Assembly (NCBI GenBank): GCA_003013855.2
Contig: PVNU02001303.1
Location: forward strand, 1-64,000
DNA length: 64,000 nt
Origin: Liriodendron chinense
Lineage: Eukaryota > Streptophyta > Magnoliopsida > Magnoliales > Magnoliaceae
Reading direction: 5' to 3'
The notes beneath the pieces were generated by a model. The model saw only the letters and a list, made by a program, of their open reading frames with translations, ran no database searches and was not told the DNA's origin. A program made the position numbers and the translations under genes. This document shows positions 11,551 to 23,284 of the stretch, one piece after another (within the stretch, counting starts at the first letter, position 1; every line of letters begins with the position of its first letter).

Positions 11551-12609
11551 TTATGCAAAGCTGTGATCTGCTTCTTCAGTCCACTGAAACGGTCCTTTCT
11601 TTATGCAGTCTGTGATCGGTGCTTCGATCGTACTGAAATTTCTGACAAATCGGCGATAAAATGTAGCCAACTCATGAAAGCTGTGGACTTCATGGATATT
11701 GGTGGGGGTAGGCCACTCACGGATGGCCTTCACTTTGTCTTCATCGACCCGGATGCCAGTGGATGATACTACGAATCTCAAGAATAACAGATGGTCCATC
11801 ATGAAGCTGCACTTCTTCAAATTCAGGTACAACTTATTTTCTTATAACACATGAAGGACATGCCTGAGGTGCTCTACATCCTCTACCTCCCCCTAACTAT
11901 ATATCAGTATATCATCAAAGTACATCATGACGAATTTTCCAATGAATGGCTTTAGGACTTGATTCATGAGGCGCATAAAAGTACTTGGGGCATTTGATAG
12001 TCCAAATGGCATAACCAACCATTCATACAACCCATCCTTAATTTTAAAAGTTGTTTTCCATTCATCGCCGGGGCGGACATGGATTTGGTGATACCCACTG
12101 CGTAAATCTAGTTTTGAGAATACTCTAGACCCCTCAAGCATGTCCAACATGTCATCAAGTCGGGGAATAGGGAATCTGTACTTGATGGTGATCTTGTTGA
12201 TAGCCCTGCTATCAACGCACATACGCCAACTTTCATCCTTCTTTGGCGTTAATAAAGCTAGGACAGCACAAGGACTCATACTCTCGCTAAGCAAACACTT
12301 GTTCAACAACTCCTCCACTTGGCCTTGGAGGATCTCACATTCCTTTGGGCTCATTCGGTAATGCGGCCAATTGGGCAAACTAGCGCCCGGGATAAAATCG
12401 ATATGGTACTGAATATCCCGCATCGAAGGTAGCCCATAAGGAAGGTCTTCGGGCCAAATCTCCCGAAATTCATTCAACAATGGTTGTAGGGCGGGTGGAA
12501 TATTTGATCTTTCTTGAATTTCACCTTTAACTACTACGGCAAAGATTTCACCGGTCTCCTTAGTTTCATTTACGAATTCCCATAGGGCGAGGAGGGAACT
12601 CCCCTCCAC
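11551..12609 (-). pseudogene. Reverse transcriptase of gypsy element 1
   Basis: The 12609-11893 frame contains the RT fingers and palm: [33 protein letters not shown], the [10 protein letters not shown] motif and the YFDDILIYS active site, where the frame meets a TAG. The reading resumes at 11832 with [11 protein letters not shown] and the connection region ([20 protein letters not shown]). The catalytic Asp pair is intact, but the stop after YFDDILIYS breaks the polyprotein. Similar in sequence to the RT at 23.3-23.8 kb, as two related plant gypsy families. Confidence 0.88.
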
Positions 12610-12649
12610 TTTAGAAGCTTCTGGTTAGCCCTCTGGTGCTTTAGGAGCT

Positions 12650-13142
12650 AGGATCATTTTCCTTCCATCCTTAATGAATGTGGAAGCGTTATCATGCCCA
12701 CGATGGATCGCATCTCGGTCTGATTGCCACGGATGATCAAGAAGCATGTGGCATGCCTCCATGTCTACTATCGCATAAGATTTCATCTTTGTAACTTCTA
12801 CCAATTGAAAAGGAGATGATGCATTATTTAGTTACCTTAGTGTCTCCAACCTTCTTGATCCACCCAATGGAATACAGGGCTGGATGCTTTGTAATTAGAA
12901 GATGGAGTTTGTCCACATTAACCTTACACACTATGTTCTCGCTACTTCCACCATCGATGATGACGTCACACACCTTCCCATTCACTGTGCAACGTGTTCG
13001 AAATATGTTGTGGCACTGGGGGTGTACTTCTTGCCGTGGTGTATAATATAATCGCCTCACAACCAAGGACTCACCTCGGTCCTCTGATAACCATTTTGTG
13101 TATCCTTCCTCTTCGTCAGTGACTAGGTCGACTTCTTCACCG
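12650..13142 (-). pseudogene. Aspartic protease region of gypsy element 1
   Basis: The minus-strand frame ending at 12824 reads LYYTPRQEVHPQCHNIFRT and then CDVIIDGGSSENIV. This is the retropepsin-like active site, in the D-G-G form often seen in plant gypsy elements. Acidic linker sequence (EEVDLVTDEEEGY) lies upstream at about 13080-13140, just beside the 1.9-kb insert. A frame break near 12824 separates it from RT. Confidence 0.75.
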
Positions 13143-13151
13143 ACGCCCCTT

Positions 13152-15076
13152 TATTCGCTCGCCTCAAGTGTAAGGCTGTGATGTAGTAATAAATCTCGAT
13201 AAGACCGAGGTCGATCCACAGGGAAAGAGGTAAACAATTCCAAGTACTCTAATAACTAGAATCTAAGAAGTTTCAGAAAGTAGTTTTTCACATGAAATAG
13301 GAAAATTTGAAAATAAGAAGAACTAGAGCATCAAGGATCCACTTGTAGTAGTCCAATGCTAATCCATTCATCCAAGTACAACACAATTAGAATCAAAGTC
13401 CTATCTCTCATCTAATTGGAAGATATAACATTCAAGCACAAACAGTCCCACTTAAATCTGGAAATAAGATTTCTAGTTCTAATGAAGCACATAGAACTTG
13501 AACTTGTAGCCTTCGGAAGTAACAACCATGCCTATGGACTATGGCATGCTCAAGGGTTACTACAATTCGAATTCAAACAACTCAATCATGGTAATCTCAA
13601 AGAATTGCAAGGAACTCATGTCTGGAGCACACAAACTCTCACAAAACTTCTAAAAAACCAAACTTTATTCAAACTAGAACCTCAAAATCCAAAATTAAGA
13701 AAAGGGTACTTGAAATAAAAGAATTAAAGTATTGAAACCAACTACAAATTTCACCTCTAGCTCTAGCTAAGAGGTTAGCTAAGGAAAAGCATATTAAAAC
13801 TAGAACTAGAACTAAGAAAAGGAAGAAAAACTAGCTGTAGGATGCTAGGTAGCCTCCCAGGACTTGAACTCCTTGCTTCCCACGTCCTTGCCTGATTTGG
13901 AATAGAAGAGAGCACCTCCTTTTATAATACAGTAAGAGTACCGCAACACAACAGATTTTGTTTCGCTTCGTACGGCTTAATAAATGGTCGGATTGCCTTC
14001 AAATTTGATTTGCAGCTTCCTTGTATTGTGATCTTCCTCATAAATGATTTAGATTTCCAAGATTATCTTTTGAATGGGCCCACCAATCAGATCAGAGACC
14101 GCTTCTCAAAATCGCGCAATTCGGGTGCCTTCAGAACCAGTCATCTTGCTTTCAACTCCCCGGAGTGTACAGAGGTCAGATTGATCTCAAATTTTGAACA
14201 TTGGTAGAAAACTTTATCCTCTATATGATAGATGGATTAGATTGTACAAAAAAATTCAGAATTAGGTGTGAAAATTATAACACTCAGGCCTTTTATAAAG
14301 TCTGCGCAGTTGGATCTTTCTTGATGGTCCATCTTTCTTCAACCGGTACGATCAAACCACACATCCTTTTGATCTGAAACTTTTGTGGTCATTCATATAT
14401 GGATGTGGTCTAAAAGATGGTCAAAGTATATTCTTCATATCATCAATGATGGGTCACCAGGACAAGCCCAGAGTGGAGTAGGCGGAATCTGGAACTTTCT
14501 GGACAGTTCACATTGTTTTGGCCACCACGGTCAATCCGTAGCTCCGATCGACACGAAACCACTTGGGTTATTTCGGCGTCGAGCTTCTCTTCGACATGGA
14601 TGTGTTAGACTTGGGTTATATCATCAAGATGGGCCCAGAAAATAGGGCTGAAAAACCAGACACGAGAATAACCTGCTGTTTGGAATCCAGAAGTATGAAC
14701 TTGCATGGCCGACCGGTCAAGACTGGTCGGACAATGCTGGCTGACCGGTCTTGACCGGTCTAGCCTGTCTTTCCTTGCTCCAGCAGCTTCTGTAGAAGGC
14801 TGCCCATGTGGCCGATCGGTCTTGACTGGTCGGACCACTTTTCTGCATTCTTTCTTCTTTCTTTTCTTCTCTCCTTCCTCTCTTTGGTTTCTTCTTTCTT
14901 TGGCCCACCTTGGGTCTTCATCCAAGGTTCCTAAATGTGCCATTTTGGTCACCAATTGGGCAAAGCCACTCTCATTCCTACAATCACAAAATATGTATTA
15001 GATGGGTCATTTAAACATGCAAACCATACATATAATGTGATGTAATGGGCTATATCATGTATAAATTGGAGGTTCA
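13152..15076 (-). mobile_element. Unclassified 1.9-kb non-coding insert in gypsy element 1
   Basis: This segment interrupts the gag-protease reading. On both sides lies a nine-base repeat with one mismatch (ACGCCCCTT at 13143-13151 and ACACCCCTT at 15077-15085), a candidate TSD. The left part contains AGACCGAGGTCGATCCACAG, a motif I associate with a widespread but poorly classified plant repeat. GACCGGTC palindromes occur at about 14705-14835. A TATAAAAGG box lies on the minus strand near 13915. No domain-bearing ORF and no clear LTR or TIR were found. It could be a solo LTR, a non-autonomous retroelement or something else. Strand is inferred from the TATA-like box only. Confidence 0.6.
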
Positions 15077-16274
15077 ACACCCCTTCTTCTACATAATCTG
15101 CTTCCTGACCACCTTCATTAGTGGCTAAGTTAGAGGTGGGGCGCTGAGGGCACACATTGGACAAGTAACCCGGTTGGCCACAACGGAAGCAATTGCCAAG
15201 CCTCTGTCGAGCATAAGGATTCGGGGCTCGACTTAGGCCCACTATCGTAGGGGCGGTTCTCTGTGGTCTATCTGGACCGCTTCCTGCATCGTGGTTCGCG
15301 GTTGGGGGCGGATGTGCACGTCCACCCACCGGTCCTTTTCCTTCGGCAAGGGCTGTATCCTGTGTTGAACCCGTCGAAAGTGCACAGGTTGTTGGATATG
15401 TACGGGCAGGAATTCGAGCGAGTTGTGTTTCAGCCCAGACAGCCATTCGGGATGCATCCCCAATGGTCCAAATTAGGAGAAAATGGATCCGATCTTGGAT
15501 CGCAGGTTGTAGGCCATCAATGAATCTGGCGGCCCTCTGAGACTCTGTTTTAGACAACTCGTTTCGAACTGTTAACCAGTCGAACTCAACCTGATATTCG
15601 GCGACGGTCCTAGACCCTTACTTGCAATTCTGATATTGTTGGAACAAGATTTGGTCATAGTCGCTAGGTAAAAATCGGAATTTCAATAATCGCTTCATCC
15701 TTGGCTAAGTTTGGATTGGCAACTTGTTCTATCGGATACGAGAAGTTTGTAATTGTTCCCGCCATGCAGAAGCTCCAGATTTTAGCTTGTAGGCTACGAG
15801 CTTCACTTACTTATCTTTCGGAACGCCAAAATAATCGAAGAACCTTTCAACTTCCGCGAGCCAATCAATAAAAGTTTCGATGCTTAATGAACCATTGAAG
15901 GAGGAAAGCTCACCTTTGCCCGGGAAGCCTTTGCCATTGTGATCCACGTGAGCATCCCCCTGTGCGGCTTATTGAACAATGATGTTGTCGACGTCCTCGT
16001 CGTTGTGTTTCTCGTCATCATGTTCGGCTCTTTAGAGTGCTAGTTGCGGTGCTTGGCGGAACACAAGATTGTTCGGAACAGCAATCGCTGGTTGTGGCGC
16101 ATTGTCCTAAGTTTGTGGCTGGGGTAAAGTCAGCAAAACCCTATCTAATGCAGCGATCATCCTCTCCATCTGTGCCCTATTCACCTCCTGGAGATTGTCG
16201 ATTTTCTCTACCAATAACTGAAACCCTTGATCAACGTCAAAAGGTTGATTGTCGCGGCTATCGCTAGAAGCCAT
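15077..16274 (-). pseudogene. gag of gypsy element 1
   Basis: Begins at the minus-strand ATG 16274 (MASSDSRDNQPFDVDQ) just downstream of the primer-binding site. A coiled-coil-like segment follows, then capsid-type sequence near 15800 (VAYKLKSGASAW) with several in-frame stops. The distal part (15557 down) ends in a zinc knuckle, CFRCGQPGYLSNVC. The expected His of CX2CX4HX4C is Tyr, which would weaken RNA binding. The many stops mark it as dead. Confidence 0.82.
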
Positions 16275-16293
16275 CTTCTCGAGGTTGTTCCTC

Positions 16294-16305
16294 GCTCTGA
16301 TACCA
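16294..16305 (-). other. Primer-binding site of gypsy element 1
   Basis: Minus strand reads TGGTATCAGAGC, complementary to the 3' end of plant initiator tRNA-Met, three bases from the 5' LTR. This fixes the orientation of the element. Confidence 0.88.
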
Positions 16306-16308
16306 ACT

Positions 16309-16960
16309 TGGCGCATCGTAGACGGGTGAAGCATCGATCACCATCTTTCCACTCGGATAACTACTCCGAATCCACAGAGCTATCGGGAATCCTCAACCGA
16401 TCTTCTTTGATTTCTTAAAGGATTGCTTAAATCCACAAGCAAAAGGAACCAAAACTCAAAGAGTAATTTTTATAAAAGATAAATTGAATTCCCACAATGA
16501 AATAATAGAGTATTTAAAGGGTAAACTACGAAATAGAAACCCTAATTACGTAATATTAAGAATCCTAAACGAACTAGGAAAGAAATCAGCTCAAAGTAGG
16601 AAGTTCCCATAAACTGCGCAACAGATTCCCGCATGTTCAGGTGCTCGGTCAGGACTAGTTGGGCGCCCGATGAAGCAAAAATTCGTCCAGGGAGTGTGGA
16701 CATAAATTTGAGTAATCTCAAGCGCCCGGTCAATGTTGGTTGGGCGCCCAATGACCTGATGGTCGGGCGCTCGATATTCAAGAGTGTAGTCCGGTAACTT
16801 TGTGGACAATAGGGCTGATGATCGGGCGCCCGGTGATGTGTGGTCGGGCGCCCAACTGGGTTGAATTTTCTGAAATTTAGAAGTCGACTTGTCGCTTCGC
16901 CTGGATCCCTTCCTATGGTCCGAATTCTTCGTGTAGGGTTTAGTGACCCCCTCTACATCA
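16309..16960 (-). repeat. 5' LTR of gypsy element 1
   Basis: Runs TGGCGCATCG to ACATCA and is the partner of 9182-9856. Most differences are scattered substitutions, plus a short deletion among the GGGCGCCCG motifs, so the insertion is not very recent. Confidence 0.9.
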
Positions 16961-17400
16961 TAATGCCCTATCATCATCCAAATATTCACATATCTATATC
17001 TGAGCATTTGATGATAATGCCTTTGCCAAGATCAATAGCTGCTAGTGAAGAAAGCCCAATGGTGCGTCGACAGATTTAGACTCCGATGAAGAATCCTTCT
17101 TCATGTCACAGACAGCTTTCTGAGGAGCTACTAAAACCAAAGACTCTAGTACAATAGCCTTCTCTAGGAAAAATTTCACTAACTGCATTTCATCCTTGAG
17201 CCCTCTAAAACCATTCATTTTTATCACCTTCAGATGATCAAACACAATTTCTGGAGTGTCCCTCTGCTGGCAGTCCCTCACATTGATAGTCTCTTTGAGC
17301 GAGGTCCTCAATGGAAGACGGAAGCTTCAAATTCACATAAAAAAACAAAGAGAGCATAAATAAGCAGCTCTGAAGGGAGATAGTATTCAAAATGATATTT
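16961..17400 (-). pseudogene. F-box/FBD copy 1, last (FBD) exon
   Basis: Minus strand. The frame ending at 17042 reads FDHLKVIKMNGFRG and then EMQLVKFFLEKAIVLESLVL, the core of the FBD domain found C-terminal to F-box and LRRs in plant F-box/FBD proteins. Upstream, DYQCEGLPAEG is in a different frame. Compared with the 57.2-kb copy (LPAEDPPEIVFDHLK) this points to a one-base change around GAGGGAC. The gypsy element at 9182-16960 lies immediately downstream and splits the 3' region. These proteins usually act as SCF ubiquitin-ligase substrate receptors, but this copy is broken. Confidence 0.75.
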
Positions 17401-18239
17401 GTTATACAGAAAAGTACATCCTGGCCATGCATCAGGTGGGCCCCACGATGCTTCAATGAAATTGAAGCCCTGAAGAGGTGATCGGTGTTGTAGGACTGCT
17501 GATCACTAATTATCAACTGAGTTTTTCCATGACCCTTAACATGTTATTTTTGTGTGGTATCCATGGGTTCCCACGAACCCATTTTATAGCATAAACAATC
17601 TGTAACTGCCATTGTCTTGCCCTTGATGACAACTAAGGTGCCGTTTGGTAAACTGAAAATAAGATCTGAAAATTAATTTAAGCACCGAAACTTAAAGTGC
17701 TGAATTTTAGTACTTATAAGTACTGAAAAATCTGTTTGGTAATTTATCTGAAAAAAGTTCTGATATCTGAAATTAAGCACTTTTTTCACAAAAAATCGTT
17801 TGGTAAATATAGATCATAAATGTCTGAAAATTGACAATTTACCATATTTGCCCCTATTATCCCAATAGCCAAGTTAGATAATCACAACCACCTATAGATG
17901 ATGTTCAATTTCCACTTTTCCTGTGTTGTAGTCCACTTAAGATTTGGATTGGCCTCTTCTATTTTATTTTTTTTTAATCTCCAACCTTAAAATAAGCTGA
18001 CACAATGGATGTACAACATGAATAAAATATATGCATCGTGGTAGGGCCCACGGAACATTGTCATTGCATGTCTGTGTGGCCTACTTGTTTTCCTTTCATC
18101 CATGTCTATGTATAGTAACAAAGTCATCAAGGTGGGCCCCATATGGTCAGGGTAACACCCACTAACCTGTTATCCAAGTAACATCTAATCCGCTCTCGTC
18201 ACCCTGCATTCCTCGAACACAATTGGCTATTATGTTGAC

Positions 18240-18525
18240 GTGACAAAGTTCTATGAGTCCCACACCATGATGTATGTATTAGATCTGCACTGTCCATCCA
18301 TTTATTCATATCATTTTAGGTCAGGAGCTAAAAAATAGGAAGATTTAAAGCTCAATAGTAGGCAAAATGGTTGAACCGTAGACATTTCTTTCGCCACTTT
18401 TCCCTCTCATATGGCCCACTTGAGTTTTGGATCCACCTCATTTTTTGTCTTATGTCCTAAAATGAGCTGGAAAAATGGATGGACGGGGTGGATTTCTCAA
18501 AAATATCATGATGGCGTCACCTAGC
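18240..18525. repeat. Short copy of the dispersed inverted-repeat family
   Basis: The left arm has CACCATGATGTATGTATT and CTGTCCATCCATTTAT; the right arm has AAAATGGATGGACGGGGTGG and ATATCATGATGG. The arms pair as a foldback with a deleted middle. Nested within the Harbinger-like element. Confidence 0.7.
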
Positions 18526-18610
18526 TTTCTAGTACAAGAACCTGCTGTGAGAGCCTTTAGTAGAAAATTTGCATCAGCAGCTTGTCATAACGTGTTGATG
18601 TAAGAAAGTC

Positions 18611-19045
18611 ATATAGGCCCCAACCATAATGTATGTATTGTATCCACACCGTTAATTTATTTTTCAAATAATTTTAAGTTATGAGCTAAAAAATGATGCA
18701 GATCCAAAGCTCAAATTGGACCACACCACAGAAAACAGTAGGGATTGAATGCCTAACATTGAAAACTTCCTAGGGGTCACAGAAGTTTTGGATCAAGAAG
18801 ATATTTTTGTTTTCCCTTCTTCAAGGTCTGTATGACCTTGTGAACAGATTTGATGGCAAATAAACATCATCGTGGGCCATAAGAAGGTTTCAATGGTGGG
18901 TATCATTATCCCCACAATTTTGTTAAGGGTTTATTAGAGCTTTGGGTCTATCTCATTTTTTGGCTCATGCCTTAAAATGATTTAGCAAAATGGATGGATG
19001 GTGTGGATATAACACACACATCATGATATGGCCCAAAAACTTTGC
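18611..19045. repeat. Full-length copy of the dispersed inverted-repeat family
   Basis: Arms: ATAATGTATGTATTGTATCC near the left end and ATGGATGGATGGTGTGGATA near the right, in inverted relation. The middle has the family's usual blocks (GATCCAAAGCTCAA, GACCACACCACAG, TGGCAAATAAACATCA, CTCATTTTTTGGCTCATGCC). No coding capacity. Nested within the Harbinger-like element, so at least two transposition layers lie in this intron. Confidence 0.8.
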
Positions 19046-19493
19046 CACACCAACATGTCCCAAACGGTACGCAATTAGCCTCGTGAAAGCTAAGGTTATC
19101 TTGAAGATGGGTAAAATTGTCATTTATGAAAAAGATTTAAATCAAAATCACTTACCGCATTCAGCGTTAAGTGTTAAGCCAAAAGAGGAAAGCTTAAAAA
19201 AAATCCAATTTTTTTCAGTGAAAATCGGGATTAAGCACTTAACTTCACAAATTTACCAAACAATCTGAATCTTTGAAATCACTGAAAATAGTCAAGTTCA
19301 GATATAAGTGCTGGAATTAAGTTTTACCAAACAGGCCCTAAGAAAGATTAAACAATTCTACATTTGTGGCTAACCCGATGAATCGATTGGCCTGATTTTT
19401 GCACCAGGTCAATCTATAAGTAAAGCCCATCTCATTTATGGCTAGGATGTCAGCTGAAACTCTTCAAAGAAATTAAATAGGAACTAAAATTAC

Positions 19494-19684
19494 AGTGGGA
19501 GCATATGTAGATCTACTTCAATGAAAAGATTCTCTAAAGAAGGACATGGACGGTTTCTGAAGAAGTTATAGGTGGAGGTAACATAGCTAACACCATACCA
19601 ATCCATCAATAGCTGCAATTCTTGCAAATTTTGGAATATAATAGGCAAATCTTCGGGTCTATCTTCCTCTGCTAAACCTACATA
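19494..19684 (-). pseudogene. F-box/FBD copy 1, second (LRR) exon
   Basis: A 191-base open exon on the minus strand, bordered by a CTGCACAG acceptor and a CCCACT|GTAATT donor. It encodes EEDRPEDLPIIFQNLQELQL and later PCPSLENLFIEVDLHMLP, typical of the last LRR part of plant F-box/FBD proteins just before the FBD exon. No stop is present. The same exon occurs in copy 2 at 37059-37244. Its flanking introns hold the 9.5-kb gypsy element and the Harbinger-like element. Confidence 0.75.
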
Positions 19685-20015
19685 CTGTGCAGATCAAAAG
19701 AAAGGCTTTAGTAAGTTAGTAACATAAAAGTCACATTAATATCGTGCACCATATATTAGGCAAGTCCCACTGTGTAGATGACCTGGCAAAAAATTTCAGG
19801 CTGTTCCACTCATTAGCATATTTATTTTTATTTTTTTGGAACCGCATACATATGAAGCCCAACTGATCGACAGTCCAACGAACTGATTTTCAGCAAGGCC
19901 ATCTACAAGGAGGTGGCCACCTTATGTGGATTAATATCCTATGAATACTAGTAGAGGTTTCTGGGGCACAAAGCAGAACTGTTAAGAATTTCATAGAAGA
20001 GTAACATATACCTTT

Positions 20016-20936
20016 TGATGTAGAACATCCCTAAGAATGATGCATGCGTATGAACACAATTAATCAGCGGAAAAATAAAGAGAATAATAACCTAAAATTC
20101 ACATCTAATCATCGTAAACGAAGAAAATAACAAAGATATACGCAATGATGCGGCTATCCATCACAACTGTGAAATATAGACATTCATGAAGTACTAAGGT
20201 TGGATCCGACGAGCAATAGGACCTCCCGATCTTGCATGGTTATAACCCAATCAATCAATATGAATCTTTAATCCAGAAAATTAAGGGATTTCAGATTAGG
20301 GATTTAAAAATCTGAAAACTTTAGGGTTTACGCTCAAAATCAAATTTGGGATTGTGGCTAATGAAGCAAGTAGGTTTAGAAAGGATAGAATTACCTGGAA
20401 GAAGGATTAGAGGGGCACAAGAAGCAAGTAAAAGAAAATAAGTATCAAGGAAGAAGAAACATCACCATGAGAGTGAGAGAGAAAAGAAGAGAAGCATCAA
20501 GAGGCTTTCATTAATCAATAATAATCAACTAATCTCGTTTTTAGGGCTTAGTCCACTTAAATAAGCAAAGGAAAAACATAAAAGTACTAATACCCCTAAA
20601 TACTTAAGTAAAAATGGAACAAAAAAAAATAATGCGCAAAAGTTTGGGCGCTCGGTCGGGCACCCGAAACGTCCAAAAACGTCCGGAGAGTTTCGGGCGC
20701 CAGAGAGGCCAAGTTTGGGCGCCCGATCGGGCGCCCGAAGATGTCCAGATCTTCGGTCTTTCTCCTTTCTTTCTTCATATGTGTCTTCACTGACTGGGGT
20801 CTTCTATGTGTCCAATCACATGTGAAGGGTCTTCAATAGGTCTTCAGTTCCTTAATAATCGCTTATCTACAAGGACGACACTTGTGGTTGGCGCTTTCTT
20901 CGTTAGTACACCTTGAATGATTTTGTGTCCGCATCA
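20016..20936 (-). repeat. 3' LTR of gypsy element 2
   Basis: A 921-bp LTR from TGATGTAGAACATC to GTGTCCGCATCA. GGGCGCCCG-type palindromes lie at about 20640-20740, upstream (on the minus strand) of a CTTATTTAAG TATA-like box near 20563. Confidence 0.88.
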
Positions 20937-20949
20937 ATTCTCCCCGGGT

Positions 20950-22500
20950 GAGAAAAAATCGACTCCGACGAGTTGAAACTTTTGTAGCGCTCTACTAGAT
21001 CTGGATCAATACTCTGCAATGCTTCTCCCGTCAGCCACGTAGATTCAGACGATGGTTTGTTTTTCCATTTGACAAGGTACCTCTAAAAACCTCCATCTCT
21101 CGTAGATACTATTTCTTCATCCAAGATTTTCTCAATTTCTTCTTTATGGGTAATGGGTGAAGGAAGGGGTGGAAGGGGTTGTGTAGCAAAATCAGAAAAA
21201 AATCATGAAAGAGACAATGGGTCGACAATGGGGTTGTGGGAATGGACTAGATTTCCACATTAAAAGTTGGGTTAATACCCATTTTAGGTGGAAGGTCAAT
21301 CCGATACGCGTTAGACCCAACCTTTTGTAATATCTTGAATGGTCCAGCACTTCGCGCTTGTAACTTTTTAGCGGATCCTTGAGAGAATCGTTCTAGCCTT
21401 ATTCTCACCATTACGTAGTCTCCTTCCTGAAATTCTTGCGATCTACGATGAGAATCGGCTGAAATTTTATAATCATCATTGCTTTTATTTATCCGTTGTC
21501 TAATATGTGTATGTAAATCATAAATATGGCGTGCAAATGCATCGACTGATTCAGAAGACCTTTGGGTAACAGACATAGGTAAGAGATCTACGGGCATTTT
21601 AGGTTTATAACCACTTACAATTTCAAAAGGACTCATCCCTGTAGATCAATTTATTGACCCATTATAAGAAAATTCAGCAGTTGGTAAAATTAGGTCCCAA
21701 GTCTTAACATGTTCACCCACTAGACAACATAGAAGATTTCCAAGACTACGGTTTATCACTTCAGTTTAACCCTCTGTTTGTGGGTGGTAAGCAGTAGAAA
21801 ATTGCAAACGAGTTTCCATAATGTGCCACAGTGTCTTCCAAAAATAGTTAATAAACATGACGTCACGATTAAACATTATGGGTTTAGGTAACCCATGGAG
21901 ACACACCACACCATCAAAAAAGATATGAGCAACATGAGACCCATCTGACATTTTAGAACATGGGAAAAAATGCGCCATCTTAGAAAAACGGTCCACAACG
22001 ACAAAAATGGAGCCATGCTTCTTGATTGTCTTGGGAAGCCCAAGCACGAAGTTCATACTAATGTCCTGCCACGGAGCATGTGGCACTAGGAATGGCGTAT
22101 ACATCCAGGTATTTTGCTTTTTTGCTTTGCTAGCTGACATGTACGACACTGCCTTAAAACTTTGCTACGTCTCACTTGAGACTTGGCCAATAGAAATGAT
22201 TTTCCACAAGGAGAATGGTCTTATCACGACTAAAATGGCCAGCTATCCCTCCTGAATGAAGCTCCTAGATGAGGAATTCACGAAGGGACATACGAGGAAT
22301 ACAAAGTCGGTCTTCCTTGAAAAGGAAGCCATCTTTAAAAACATACTCACCCGGGATACACTGGTCACTAGAGAGCGACGCGTAAGTACCCGCAAAATCA
22401 GGACATGTGGGGTATTTATCTTTCAATTGCTCAAATCCAACTACCTCTAGACTCAAGGAGTTGAGCAACGCCACTCTTCTACTAAGGGCATCCACTGGTT
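20950..22500 (-). pseudogene. Integrase with C-terminal chromodomain, gypsy element 2
   Basis: Minus strand. The zinc-finger part lies around 22495-22150. The core 22149-21766 reads ISMNFVLGLPKT, then FVVVDRFSKMAHF, then MFNRDVMF. Relative to DFVLG and SDRD, both catalytic Asp residues are Asn. A TAA follows PQTEG, just before the Glu motif. The C-terminal domain (21636-21247) has EGDYVMVRIRLERF and FKILQKVGSNAYRI. Further on, about 21150-20990, EEIEKILDEEIVSTRDGG and RYLVKWKNKPSSESTW with one stop represent a chromodomain, which targets chromovirus integration to particular chromatin marks. Confidence 0.82.
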
Positions 22501-22539
22501 TGTTTTCAACCTCAGCCTTGTGTTTCAGGACAACCGAAT

Positions 22540-23260
22540 ATTCCTGAAGAAATACTACCCACTTAGCATGCCTTGGGTGAGTTTCTTCTGAGAATGTAAA
22601 TATCTCAAAGCCTCATAGTCAGAAAATAAAACGAATTCTTGCGGTAGGAGATAGTGTCGCCAATGTCTTAGGGATTGCACTACTACATAGAATTCCTTGT
22701 TGTAAGTAGAGTACTTTTGTTTTGCCTCATTCAGTTTCTCGCTAAAATAGGCTTCTGGGTGTCCTTCTCGACTCAATACTCCACCTATACCGACACCAGA
22801 AGCATCACACGTACTTCAAAAACTTTAGAAAATTCAGGTAGACGCATAACAGGAGCTTTTACCATCTTGCCCTTAATTTCCTTGAAAGCATTGACTGTGG
22901 CCTTCGACCACACGAACTCTCCTTTTTTCATACACTCAGTAATGGGAGCCATGATCGTGCTAAAACTTCTAATGAACCACCATAAAAAGTTGCTAGGCTG
23001 TGAAAGCTTCGCACTTCGTGAATGTTCTTCGGTTCAAGCCACTCGACTATGGCCCTAACTTTTTCAGGGTCGGCTCGCATTCCTTCTGAAGACACTATAA
23101 ATCCTATGAATACGACTTGACTAGACATGAACGCACATTTCTTAAGATTAGCGTATAACTTTTCAGCCCTAAGGATGCTACAGACCTACTTCAGATATTC
23201 AAGGTGTGATTCCTTCATGGTGCTATAAATAAGAATATCATCAAAATACACCACTATAAA
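22540..23260 (-). pseudogene. RT connection and RNase H, gypsy element 2
   Basis: Minus strand. From about 23260, YFDDILIYS (near 23245) leads to LKKCAFMSSQVVFIGFIVS, then [13 protein letters not shown] in the connection. RNase H has HPEAYFSEKLNEAKQKYSTY and FVLFSDYEALRYLHSQ (22776-22555). Several frame changes separate the parts. Confidence 0.8.
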
Positions 23261-23284
23261 TTTACCCATGAATGGCCTCAAAAC

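Larger units (their letters stand above)
9182..16960 (-). mobile_element. Ty3/gypsy LTR retrotransposon 1, degenerate
   Basis: A complete 7.8-kb element on the minus strand. LTRs of 675 bp (9182-9856) and 652 bp (16309-16960) both run TG...ACATCA. The primer-binding site, complementary to initiator tRNA-Met, lies beside the 5' LTR at 16294-16305. Gene order on the minus strand is gag, protease, RT, RNase H, integrase, i.e. Ty3/gypsy. TAAT flanks both sides (9177-9180 and 16961-16964); the fifth TSD base differs. The paralogous empty site near 59045 confirms the ends. gag has several stops and a 1.9-kb insert sits between gag and protease, so it cannot work by itself. No chromodomain is visible after the integrase. 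Confidence 0.92.
17637..19338. mobile_element. Harbinger/Tourist-like non-autonomous DNA element
   Basis: Starts GGTGCCGTTTGGTAAA and ends TTTACCAAACAGGCCC, imperfect inverted termini, and is flanked by TAA on both sides (17634-17636 and 19339-19341). A TTA/TAA target duplication with GG(G)CC..GTTTGG termini is the PIF/Harbinger signature. The F-box paralog at about 57.56 kb has the uninterrupted sequence (ATCAAGAAAG), supporting the borders. Its 1.7 kb has no transposase; it holds at least two copies of the dispersed inverted-repeat family. It lies within the last intron of F-box copy 1. Confidence 0.8.

Noticed and set aside
14605..15001. Overlapping frames on both strands near 14.7 kb
   Set aside because: Created by GACCGGTC palindromes and a CT-rich tract inside the unclassified insert.
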